Below are positions 7,141 to 15,630 of a stretch of 56,253 nucleotides of DNA, one piece after another (position 1 is the stretch's first letter; every line of letters begins with the position of its first letter). The stretch lies in NCBI GenBank assembly GCA_028821455.1, contig JAPPGE010000066.1, positions 1-56,253 of the forward strand. The letters run 5' to 3'. The notes beneath the pieces were generated by a model that worked only from the letters and a program-made list of their open reading frames with translations, searched no databases and was not told the origin of the DNA. The position numbers and the translations under genes are program-made. This DNA comes from a bacterium. Its GTDB lineage: Bacteria; Pseudomonadota; Alphaproteobacteria; SP197.

Positions 7141-8262
7141 ATGGAATCACGTGATCCCGTCGATCAACTTCTCTCGGGAAGGATGGATCGACGCACTCTT
7201 CACAGCACGCTCGGCGCACTCGGCATTGGCGTAGCCACCATGCCTCTTGCCCCCAGTGTCGCGGTCGCGCAGGAGGAGGAAGCGAACTACTTCACCTGGG
7301 CCGGCTACGAACTCCCGGAGTTCCACCAGTCCTATCTGGACAAGTACGAGGCTTCGCCCAACATCACGTACTTCGCCGGTACGACCGAAGCCAAGAACAA
7401 GATCCTCGCCGGGTACAAGACCGACATCGGCCACCCCTGCTCGGGAGGTGTCACGGAGTGGTACGCCTCCGGCATCATCGTGCCGTTCGACACGGACCGC
7501 ATGAAGCACTGGCCTGACTACTTCGAGGCCCTGAGAACCATCGGGACCACCCTGACCGAAGAAGGCGAGAACCTCTTTATTCCGTGGGACTGGGGAAATT
7601 CCTCGGTCCTCTATCGCACCGACCTCGTGGAAATGGAGGAGGAATCCTGGAGCCTGCTGTTCGACCCGCGATACAAGGGCAAGCTGGCGACATACGATTC
7701 ACCGCAGGCCGGCGTGCAGGTGGCGGCGCAGGTGCTGGGCTTCACCAATCTGGAGTCCCTTAGCGACGAACAGCTGCTGGAGGTCAGGAAACTCCTCGAA
7801 CAGCAACGCGACGTGCTGCGGTTCTACTGGGAGAGCCAGTCCGAGGCAGGTCAGGCCATGGTCGCCGGCGAACTCGTGGCGACCTACGCCTGGAACGATC
7901 TCTACAAGACGGTTGCCGACCAGGGGCTGCCGGTCAAGTACATGTCGCCCAAGGAAGGGGCGCGCAACTGGGTCTGCGGCTTCGTTCTCACCGCTCCCGG
8001 CAGCCGCGTGGCCAGCGACGAGCGCGTCTACGACTTCCTGGATGCCATGATGTCACCGGAAGCCGGTGCCTATCTGATCACAAACTACCGCTATGGTGCC
8101 TCCAACATGAAGTCCTTCGATCTCGCCACGGCAGAGGCCATCGCGGAATCCGGTCTCACTGATCCCGAGGCCTTCATAGCGAAGGGTATCCTGGCGCCCA
8201 TTCCCCCCGAGTTCGACGAGAAGTACGTCAACCTGTGGGAAGAGGTGAAACTCGGCATGTAG
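7141..8262 (+). CDS. PotD-like polyamine-type ABC substrate-binding protein
   Basis: 373-residue periplasmic binding protein of the spermidine/putrescine type. The N-terminus has a twin-arginine-like export signal (MDRRTLHSTLGALGIGVATM) and a cleavage region near AVAQ. The mature part starts NYFTWAGYELPEFHQSYLDK, and FIPWDWGNSSVLYRTD and YAWNDLY are features of this family. ATG at 7141 follows a good GGAGG (7127-7131). No permease or ATPase gene is adjacent, so it is an orphan. A broken fragment of a PotA-like ATPase gene at 17699-17819 may be a trace of a lost partner. A strong terminator follows. The ligand is not determined. Confidence 0.85.
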   Translation: MESRDPVDQLLSGRMDRRTLHSTLGALGIGVATMPLAPSVAVAQEEEANYFTWAGYELPEFHQSYLDKYEASPNITYFAGTTEAKNKILAGYKTDIGHPCSGGVTEWYASGIIVPFDTDRMKHWPDYFEALRTIGTTLTEEGENLFIPWDWGNSSVLYRTDLVEMEEESWSLLFDPRYKGKLATYDSPQAGVQVAAQVLGFTNLESLSDEQLLEVRKLLEQQRDVLRFYWESQSEAGQAMVAGELVATYAWNDLYKTVADQGLPVKYMSPKEGARNWVCGFVLTAPGSRVASDERVYDFLDAMMSPEAGAYLITNYRYGASNMKSFDLATAEAIAESGLTDPEAFIAKGILAPIPPEFDEKYVNLWEEVKLGM

Positions 8263-8289
8263 GTGCACGATACACATCTGTCGATTTGC

Positions 8290-8318
8290 GGGGCCCTGGA
8301 TTTCCAGGGCCCCTTTTT
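8290..8318 (+). terminator. Rho-independent terminator after the PotD-like gene
   Basis: Perfect 10-bp stem GGGGCCCTGG / CCAGGGCCCC with loop ATTT, followed by five T. It ends transcription of the binding-protein gene 28 bases after its stop. Confidence 0.93.
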
Positions 8319-8336
8319 CGTGCGAGACGGAGGGTT

Positions 8337-10166
8337 TCAGGCTGGTGAAGCCTGCGCATCCTGGTTCGGGATATCTTCGGTCTCGTTCAGCACCGCGAGG
8401 AATAGCTCGCCGTAGCGCGCCAGCTTTCCGGCGCCCACACCGTGGCAAGCGGCGAGTGTATCCAGGTTCCGGGGCTTGCGGGACGCCATGTCCATCAGGC
8501 TGCGGTCGTGGAAGATCACGTAGGCTGGCACGCCTTTCTCCCTGGCGATGTCCAGTCGCAGCTGCTTGAGGCGGCCCAACAGCGTCTGATCAACCTCTCC
8601 GGGCACCTCTATGGCGCGGCTCCGTTCCCGTCGCCGGCCTGCTGCTTCGCCGTGCAATGCAACGCTCTCGTCGCCCTTGAGCACGGCATGGCCGCGGCTC
8701 CCCGGCTTCAGGGCGCCGTAGCCGCCGATATCGATTTTGAGCACGTCGGCCGCCACCAGCTGGCGCAGATAGGAGCGCCAGAGCGTCTTGTCGATGTCCG
8801 CGCCGACGCCGAAGGTCACCAACCTGTCGTGACGGTGCTGGAGAACCTTGTCCGTCTCCTCGCCCCGCAACACGGCGATCAGGTGTTCGGCTCCGAAACG
8901 CTCGCCGGTGCGCAGGACCGCCGACAGCGCCTTCTGCGCAATCACCGTGCCATCGACCGTCTCGACGGGTTCGAGACAGCGGTCGCAGTTGCCGCACGGC
9001 TCGCAAGGCTCGCCGAAATAGCCCAGCAGCGCCTGACGCCGGCAGCCGGCGGTCTCGCACAGGCCCAGCAGCGCGTTGAGCCGCTGGTGATCGACCCGCT
9101 TGACCTCGTCGGGCCGGTCGGAGTCATCGATCATCAGGCGGCGGATCCGGATGTCGTCCATGCCATAGAGCATGAGGGTTTCCGCCAGCTCGCCGTCACG
9201 TCCGGCCCGTCCGATTTCCTGATAGTACGCCTCGACGGTCGACGGAAGATTGGCGTGGACGACAAACCGGATATCCGGCTTGTCGATCCCCATGCCGAAG
9301 GCGATGGTCGCCACCATGACGACACCTTCCTCGGTCAGAAACCGGTCCTGGTTCCTGTCCCGGTCGCCCTGGTCCATGCCGGCGTGATAGGGCAGGGCCA
9401 CCCGTCCCCGCGACGAGATGCGCTCCGCCGTCCGTTCGGCTTCCTTGCGCGACAGGGTGTAGACGATGCCGGACCGGCCGGCATGCCGGTCCAGCAGATT
9501 GTCAATCTGCCGCGCCCCGGACCTTCTGGGCGCAATGCCGATACGCAAATTCGGGCGGTCGAAGCCGGCCACGAAGGTGCTCGCCTGACCGCCAAAGAGA
9601 CGCGCGACGATGTCCTGGCGCGTCACGGCATCCGCTGTCGCCGTAAAGGCGCTCAGCATGGCATCGGGAAAGTGTTCCGACAGTTCCGCAAGCCGGCGAT
9701 AGTCGGGCCGGAAATCGTGGCCCCACTGCGAGATGCAATGGGCCTCGTCGATGGCAAAGCGCGCCGGGCGATGGCGGGCGAGGCCTTCCAACGTGTCCGG
9801 GACCATCAGCCGTTCAGGCGAGATGTAGAGAAGGCGCAGTCGGCCCTCGCGCAGCAGGCGGTGCGTCGCCGCGGCATCCGCCCGCGGCGTCGCCGAATTG
9901 AGGGCGCCTGCCGCCACGCCGTTGAGGCGCAGGGCCGCCACCTGGTCGCGCATCAGCGCGATGAGCGGCGAAACGACGACGGTCAGGCTTTCGCACGCCA
10001 GCGCCGGAAGCTGGTAGCACAGCGACTTTCCGGCACCGGTCGGCATCACCGCCAGCACGTTTTCGCCCGCCAGCAACGCGGCGACGATGTCCGCCTGACC
10101 GGGCCGGAAGTCGTCGTAGCCGAAGGTGCTGTTGAGAACTGCGCGGGCGGCGTCGAGAGTCGTCAC
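8337..10166 (-). CDS. recQ: ATP-dependent DNA helicase RecQ
   Basis: 609-residue 3'-5' DNA helicase of recombinational repair, the same length as the E. coli enzyme. I chose the GTG at 10166 (MTTLDAARAVLNSTFGYDDF), which matches the family N-terminus, over an open extension to 10391. Seen in order: RPGQ motif 0, Walker A MPTGAGKSLCYQLPA, DEAH box AIDEAHCISQWGHDFRP, SAFTATAD motif III, GIDKPDIRFVVH and QEIGRAGRDG motifs. The Zn-binding cysteines CRRQALLGYFGEPCEPCGNC precede the RQC winged helix. A C-terminal HRDC domain ends LARYGELFLAVLNE. No operon partner. Confidence 0.97.
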   Translation of the reverse strand: MTTLDAARAVLNSTFGYDDFRPGQADIVAALLAGENVLAVMPTGAGKSLCYQLPALACESLTVVVSPLIALMRDQVAALRLNGVAAGALNSATPRADAAATHRLLREGRLRLLYISPERLMVPDTLEGLARHRPARFAIDEAHCISQWGHDFRPDYRRLAELSEHFPDAMLSAFTATADAVTRQDIVARLFGGQASTFVAGFDRPNLRIGIAPRRSGARQIDNLLDRHAGRSGIVYTLSRKEAERTAERISSRGRVALPYHAGMDQGDRDRNQDRFLTEEGVVMVATIAFGMGIDKPDIRFVVHANLPSTVEAYYQEIGRAGRDGELAETLMLYGMDDIRIRRLMIDDSDRPDEVKRVDHQRLNALLGLCETAGCRRQALLGYFGEPCEPCGNCDRCLEPVETVDGTVIAQKALSAVLRTGERFGAEHLIAVLRGEETDKVLQHRHDRLVTFGVGADIDKTLWRSYLRQLVAADVLKIDIGGYGALKPGSRGHAVLKGDESVALHGEAAGRRRERSRAIEVPGEVDQTLLGRLKQLRLDIAREKGVPAYVIFHDRSLMDMASRKPRNLDTLAACHGVGAGKLARYGELFLAVLNETEDIPNQDAQASPA

Positions 10167-10437
10167 GTGGTTCTCTTGCAATCGAACCGGGCGACCATAC
10201 CCCCTCCTCCGGCCCATGAGAACGGTGGCCTTCCCGACAGTGCGCGTCGACGGTCGATGGGAGGTTGGCGTAGACAACACATCGGATGCGAGACGGTCAC
10301 ATGCTCCGCCTGGTGTCTGGTTTGGCGCTGGCGCAGTTCTCTGGAAGATCAGGCGATGGGGCAGCGCTGGCATCTCCCGAGGCGAAGGCAAGGCCCAGGT
10401 CGTCTGCAGGAGCGACAGCAGTTTTCGCCCGGTGACA

Positions 10438-13400
10438 CTATGGCGAGATGCCGGTCTCCGGCGGCGTTTCCGCTGCGGCCCGCTCCAGTGCCGCGATGAC
10501 GGCGGGCGTACGGTCCGGCCCCAACCACGATCGCGCCAGACCCAGAGGCGTCGTCCCCCAGTCGTTTCGCGCCGTCGGATCGGCGCCGACCCTCAGAAAC
10601 TCGATGATAATGGCGGGGTTGTCGGTGGTCCGAACCGCCCAGTGCAGAGGGGTATCGCCATTCTTGTCGCGGGCATTCAGATCCGCCCCGGCGGCAACCA
10701 GGGTGTCGATGACGGCAGGGTTCGAATTGTCGTATGCCGCCGAGTGAAGGGCGGAGTCTCCCTCTTCGCCACGAGCGTTCAGGTCCGCCCCGGCAGCAAT
10801 CAGGGCATGGGTGATGGCGGGGTTCGGGTTTCCGCCGGCCGCCTCGTGCAGAGGGGTATGGTTGTAGATGTTCTGGCGAGCATTGAGGTCCGCTCCGCCA
10901 GCAACCAGAGCGTGGATGACGGCAGGGTTCACGCTGAACCGTGCCGCCTCATGCAAAGGGGTGCCGTCGTACTCGGCGCGGGCATTCGGGTCCGCCCCAG
11001 CGGCGATCAGAATGTCGATGACCGCGGGGTTTGCGTTGTAACCGGCTGCCAGGTGCAGTGGGGTGTTGTTGCCTTGGTCGCGGTCATAGGGATCCGCCCC
11101 GGCGGCGAGCAGAATCTCGATGACGGTGACATCCCCGTTTCCGCCGGCCGCCTCGTGCAGAGGGGTGCGGCCATAGTCTTCGCGAGCATTCGGGTATGCT
11201 CCGGCGGCGAGCAGGGCGTCTATGACGGCGGGATTCTGGTGGTCGGCTGCCAGGAGCAGGGGAGGAGGGTTGTTTCTGTAGCGGGCATTCGGGTACGCCC
11301 CGGCGGCGACCAGAATGTCGATGATGGCGGGGTTTGCGTTGTCGACCGCCGCAACACCCAACGCGGCGTGGCCGTAACGGTCGGGGTCATTCGGGTCCGC
11401 CCCGGCAGCGAGAAGAGCGTCGATGACGGCGGGGTCCTCGTAGACATCGATCGCAAAGTGCAGAGGAGTATTGCTGTCGATGTTGCCGTAATTCGGATCC
11501 GCCCCGGCAGCGAGCAGAGCGTCGATGACGGCGCGATCCCCACCGAGTGCAATCGCAAGGTGCAAGGGGGTGTTGTCTCCGCCGTCGACGGCATTCGGAT
11601 CCGCGTAGAAGTCGAGGCAGGCGGTCACCGTCTCGAGCGTCGCCGTCTCGAAGAATTCCAACGTGTTCCAGTCGTCGCAGTCCGCCGCCATGGCGGGCAT
11701 GCTCGTCAACGACCGATCGCCCGGTCGAGCCGTCTGGCGCTCCTTTTGAAGCCGTCTGTACACAGCCGTTCCCCTGAGAGGGGAGTCGTCCCCTATGAGG
11801 TCCCATGGCTTCTCGCCAGCCGCCGTCCTGGCACCCGGGTCGGCTCCGCCATCGAGCATTGCGAGCATGACCGCAGACATCTTGGGGCTTGTGGCGAATG
11901 CCGCAGCCCTATGCAGGGGCGTCCAGCCTTTTCCAGTGCGTGCCTGCGGATCGGCGCCGGCGTCCAGCAGCGCCTCGACGACAGGGACGGTCGCGGAGGT
12001 CCCGGCCCGGTGCAGGGGCGTCCACCCCTCTCCATCCCGCGCTCCCGGATCGGCGCCGGCCTTCACCAGCGCCACGACGACCGGAGCGGTTTGGGTGAAT
12101 GCGGCCGCAAGGTGCAGAGGCGTCTCTCCGTCGTCATTGCGTGCGTCCGGATCGACCCCGGCGTCCAGCAGTGTCTCGACGATCCTGCGGCTTCGTCCGG
12201 TTGCGTCTGCCATGAAATGGACGGTCGACATACTTCTCGCGGCGGCGCCGTGCAGGGGCGTGTTTCCATGGTGATCGCGCGCTTTCGGGTCGGCGCCGGC
12301 CTCCAGAAGCAGCTCGACAATCGATGCCGCATCGAACCTGCTCTCCATTGCCAGATGCAACGGCGCCCGTCCCTCACCGTCCGGCATGTTCGGGTCGGCA
12401 CCGGCTTCCAGCAGCACCTCGACGATCGCTGGAACTGCGCTCTCCAGGACAGCCATGTGCAATGGCGTCCGCAGAGGCGTCCATGACGAACTATCCCGCG
12501 CATTCAGGTCGGCGCCGGCGTCCACCAGCGCCGCGACGACTTCCGGCATTGAACTGTTCAGAACAGCCGTGTGCAGGGGCGTCTCGCCATCTTCACTCCG
12601 TGCCTCCACGTCCGCGCCGGCGTCCAGCAATGTCTCGATCACCCCGGGCGTCGCGTTGTGCCGGGCTGCCAGGTGCAGGGGCGTCGACACGCCTTCGCTT
12701 CGCGCCTCCAGATCGGCGCCGGCGTCCAGCAGCGCGGCGACAACCGAGGGTGTCGTGCTGTACACCGCCGCCAGCTGCAGAGGCGTCAGACCACGGTCAT
12801 GGCGTTCCTCCAGGTCCGCGCCGGCGTCCAGAAGCATCCTGACGACCCCTGGAGTCGTGCCGAACGCCGCCACCGCGTGCAGGGGCGTCCAACCCGAACG
12901 GTCCCGCGTGTCCGCGTCGGCGCCGGCGGCCAGCAGCACAGGCACGGCCGACGGACTGTACGCCGCAGCCAGATCCAGAGGCGTGCCGCCTTCGTCACCG
13001 ACGGACTCCGGATCGGCGCCGGCGGCCAGAAGCGCCTCGATGAGCGCGGGAGTTGCGTTGTTTGCCGCGGCCCAGTGCAGGGGCGTCAACAGGTCGTTGT
13101 CCGGTGCGTCCACGTAGGCTCCGGCCGCCAGAAGCGTCTCGACAACCGATGGACTGTGCGCCACCGCCAGGTGCAGAGGCGTGATCCCTGTTCTGGTCCG
13201 CGCACCCGGATGTAATCCGGCGTCCAGCAGCGTCCCGACAATCGAAGGAGTCGTGCCACTTTTCGCGGCCCAGTGAAGGGGCGTCCAACCATGCTCACCC
13301 CATGCCTGCGGGTCGGCCCCGGCCGCCAGGCAGCGCGCGACATCCGTCGCGGCGGCGTCTTCGAAGAACGCGCTCGTGTTCCAGTCAGCGCAGGACGGCT

Positions 13401-13536
13401 GCGCTGTCGAGGGCGAGACGAAGGCAACATTGAGAGCGCAGGTCGCAAGAACCGCTGCCGTCACAAACCCCGATGTCCGCGCCCGGCAAGCAACACCACA
13501 CGCCGTATCCGAAGTCATCCAGCGCCTGGCAAACAT
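10438..13536 (-). CDS. Giant secreted ankyrin-repeat protein, two fused modules
   Basis: 1032 residues made almost only of ankyrin repeats. A signal peptide is likely near the N-terminus (hydrophobic TSGFVTAAVLATCALNVAFV, cleavage near STAQPS); the start may be ATG 13536 or 13518. Module 1 begins CADWNTSAFFEDAAATDVAR and has about 15 repeats of the type GxTPLHxAAxx..VVExLLDAGADPxAR. Near residue 613 a second head appears: MPAMAADCDDWNTLEFFETA, with its own signal-peptide-like AMAA, followed by about 11 repeats of a slightly different type (NPAVIDALLAAGADPNAR). The gene therefore looks like a fusion of two related secreted ankyrin genes. Ankyrin arrays bind proteins; the partner is unknown. 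Stands alone. Confidence 0.93.
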   Translation of the reverse strand: MFARRWMTSDTACGVACRARTSGFVTAAVLATCALNVAFVSPSTAQPSCADWNTSAFFEDAAATDVARCLAAGADPQAWGEHGWTPLHWAAKSGTTPSIVGTLLDAGLHPGARTRTGITPLHLAVAHSPSVVETLLAAGAYVDAPDNDLLTPLHWAAANNATPALIEALLAAGADPESVGDEGGTPLDLAAAYSPSAVPVLLAAGADADTRDRSGWTPLHAVAAFGTTPGVVRMLLDAGADLEERHDRGLTPLQLAAVYSTTPSVVAALLDAGADLEARSEGVSTPLHLAARHNATPGVIETLLDAGADVEARSEDGETPLHTAVLNSSMPEVVAALVDAGADLNARDSSSWTPLRTPLHMAVLESAVPAIVEVLLEAGADPNMPDGEGRAPLHLAMESRFDAASIVELLLEAGADPKARDHHGNTPLHGAAARSMSTVHFMADATGRSRRIVETLLDAGVDPDARNDDGETPLHLAAAFTQTAPVVVALVKAGADPGARDGEGWTPLHRAGTSATVPVVEALLDAGADPQARTGKGWTPLHRAAAFATSPKMSAVMLAMLDGGADPGARTAAGEKPWDLIGDDSPLRGTAVYRRLQKERQTARPGDRSLTSMPAMAADCDDWNTLEFFETATLETVTACLDFYADPNAVDGGDNTPLHLAIALGGDRAVIDALLAAGADPNYGNIDSNTPLHFAIDVYEDPAVIDALLAAGADPNDPDRYGHAALGVAAVDNANPAIIDILVAAGAYPNARYRNNPPPLLLAADHQNPAVIDALLAAGAYPNAREDYGRTPLHEAAGGNGDVTVIEILLAAGADPYDRDQGNNTPLHLAAGYNANPAVIDILIAAGADPNARAEYDGTPLHEAARFSVNPAVIHALVAGGADLNARQNIYNHTPLHEAAGGNPNPAITHALIAAGADLNARGEEGDSALHSAAYDNSNPAVIDTLVAAGADLNARDKNGDTPLHWAVRTTDNPAIIIEFLRVGADPTARNDWGTTPLGLARSWLGPDRTPAVIAALERAAAETPPETGISP

Positions 13537-13741
13537 CTATTGAGCACCCTCATCGACCGGGTCGCAGTGTATCGTGAACCATTGATGGAATCATGGCCAA
13601 GCTGAAGACTGCCGGAGCGAAAAGCATGTGAGCCGTTCTCCCCAGGCGGTTCTGGAACCAGACGACATCAGGGTGGGCCATGAACACCGTTGGCCGATCG
13701 CCGGGCGGCGCGACGACATCGCTCGCGCTCGATGCCCCGAA

Positions 13742-14737
13742 CTACGGCGATACATGAGCGGTCTCCGGTCCGGCCAGCGCAACATCGATCAGGATGGGCC
13801 GGTGATCGGAGCCGATGTTGGGGCCGGTTTCGATATCGAGGATGCGCAGGTCGCGGCTGGCAAGGGCGTGGTCGATCGGGATGCCGGCGAAACCGAGCCA
13901 GACGGGCCAGGTGGCCCGGGTGTTGAAACCGGTGAGGCGGGTATTCCGGAGGAACGCCCGCAGACCTGCCGACCACGGGGTCGCATTGAAGTCTCCCGCC
14001 ACGATCTTCGGCGCATCGAGTTGCGTCAGGATGTCGCCGGCCATGGCGAACTGCTCGTTGCGCCGGGCCAGACGCCGCGGTGTAACCGGCGCGCAAGGAT
14101 GCAGTCCGGTGACGTGAAGCGTGCCGGCGGGGGTCTCCACACCCACCGTCACCATGACCGGATCCGGCGTCGAAGGAGTGCCATCCGCAAGCTCGGTGAC
14201 GGCCTCGCTCGAGATCGGGTAGCGACTGTAAACGACCATGCCGTATGGATGCTCGCGAGGTTCGAGGACCCGGAACGGGTAGTCCGCCATGAATTCGGCC
14301 ATCTGCTCGACATGACGTGGCGACATTTCCGTTGCCACGACGATGTCGGGATCGCTCTTCTCGATCCACGCGACGAGCCGGCCGGTGTCGTCGTTGACGA
14401 CCAGGACGTTCGAAAAAGCGATACGAAGGGCTCCGTCTTCCGGCAGGCTGCTCCTCACTTGTGCCTGTGCGGAGATCATCTCCGTGCGGACGACGTCCGC
14501 GCCCAGCACGACGGCGAGCGCCGTGAGCAGAGCGGCAAGGAGGCGCAAGCGCACCATGAGCGCCATCGCGGCGCAGACCGCAACACCGAGCGCAATGTGG
14601 GGACGCCAACTCGCCGCGAGTTCCCCGATGAACCCATCCAGTCCGACCATCGGTGACGCGCAGGACGCACCGACGGCCAGCGCACCAAGTCCGATCCCCA
14701 GCACGGGCCGACACGGCCATCCGCGCCTGCCTGTCAT
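13742..14737 (-). CDS. Membrane-anchored endonuclease/exonuclease/phosphatase-family protein
   Basis: 331 residues. I chose ATG 14737, which follows a strong GGGAGG. Three hydrophobic segments occupy about residues 1-85 (VLGIGLGALAVGASCASPMV, IALGVAVCAAMALMV, LLAALLTALAVVLGADVV). They are followed by an EEP hydrolase domain with LRIAFSNVLVVNDD, the Mg-binding Glu in VATEMSPRH, YGMVVYSRYPI, the GDFNATPWS motif and the final SDHRPILIDVAL His. This is the family arrangement of UPF-type membrane EEP proteins that face the periplasm. Nuclease, phospholipase or phosphodiesterase activity are all possible. It forms no clear operon. Confidence 0.88.
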   Translation of the reverse strand: MTGRRGWPCRPVLGIGLGALAVGASCASPMVGLDGFIGELAASWRPHIALGVAVCAAMALMVRLRLLAALLTALAVVLGADVVRTEMISAQAQVRSSLPEDGALRIAFSNVLVVNDDTGRLVAWIEKSDPDIVVATEMSPRHVEQMAEFMADYPFRVLEPREHPYGMVVYSRYPISSEAVTELADGTPSTPDPVMVTVGVETPAGTLHVTGLHPCAPVTPRRLARRNEQFAMAGDILTQLDAPKIVAGDFNATPWSAGLRAFLRNTRLTGFNTRATWPVWLGFAGIPIDHALASRDLRILDIETGPNIGSDHRPILIDVALAGPETAHVSP

Positions 14738-15044
14738 CCGACATCCTCCCGTCGACTTCAAGAACATGCCCCACAATTCCGGCAGACCGATGGCAACGCG
14801 ACGCCGGGTTACCGATGCACGCACTTCTTTCCGCCATCGGCTGCAGCCGAATGGACGCCATGACGATCTGTTCCCGGCTGCATCCCGGACTACCGACAGC
14901 TCCCGGCCGGGGATCACGCCCTCGGACAGGTGCTCGACAAGGAGCAGCGCGGCATCGGCACCGAGATGATGGCGCGCGAAAAAGAGCATCGGCGGCGGTC
15001 GATCCTGAGAGGACAGGACCGGCCCGGCGGTGCCGGGCGAGTCG
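14738..15044. other. Intergenic region, no gene recognised
   Basis: The frame upstream of the EEP protein stays open to 14989 on the minus strand, but there is no ribosome site and no recognisable domain. I see nothing else. Confidence 0.5.
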
Positions 15045-15428
15045 TCAGGTGCTGCCGTCCCTGTAGTCGTTGGCCGTCAGCACGACGTAGACCTTGCGCA
15101 GCGGAGCCTTGACGTTCCAGGTGCAGGCACAGCCTCGCGGCATGACGAAACTGTCCCCGGCCTTGTACGCGGCGACACTGCCGTCGTCGTGCGTGACCTC
15201 GAGGTCCCCTTCGAGAATATGGACGAACTCGTCATAGGGCGAAGCCTCGAAGACATGCTCGTTGACGTCGCACTCCCAGTAGCCGGCATCGAGCTGGCCG
15301 GTCTGGTCGGCATAGAAGCTGCGTCCGCGTTCGTTGGGTTCGCCGGACTTCAGGGCTTCGGGAGCAATGTAGTCCGTGGGCTCGAGGCCGCTCACGTCGC
15401 GACCGGGAATTCTGACAGTGGTGCTCAT
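15045..15428 (-). CDS. Cupin-fold (DUF861/EutQ-like) protein
   Basis: 127-residue single cupin. ATG 15428 follows GGAGAG. The two cupin motifs are visible: GYWECDVNEHVFEASPYDEF with EFVHILEGDLEVTHDDG, and YKAGDSFVMPRGCACTWNV. The family binds metals or small acids, and members range from ureidoglycolate-related enzymes to ethanolamine-utilisation EutQ. The substrate cannot be read from the sequence. It is divergent from the acyl-CoA synthetase gene, with about 200 bp between. Confidence 0.85.
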   Translation of the reverse strand: MSTTVRIPGRDVSGLEPTDYIAPEALKSGEPNERGRSFYADQTGQLDAGYWECDVNEHVFEASPYDEFVHILEGDLEVTHDDGSVAAYKAGDSFVMPRGCACTWNVKAPLRKVYVVLTANDYRDGST

Positions 15429-15630
15429 GAAACGCTCTCCGGATTCGTCCAGGTTCATCACCGACCATAGAGAACTGGCGCCGGTGGTGCACCTTCCTTG
15501 CGGCGGAATCCCTGGCTGAGGCGCACGCCGGTGCGTCGCTGCACAGGGGCGGATCAGAAGCAACCCCGGGCATGGTGACGGAGCATCGCATTGCGCCTAT
15601 GGTGCCCGCGCTGTCCAGTGGCTCCGCGGC

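Noticed and set aside
8442..10499. 685-codon open frame antisense to recQ
   Set aside because: No recognisable domain; recQ on the other strand is complete and conserved.
10126..12486. 786-codon open frame on the plus strand through the ankyrin gene
   Set aside because: Antisense shadow of a repetitive GC-rich gene; the product is a periodic, Arg-rich sequence without domains, and the minus strand gives perfect ankyrin repeats.
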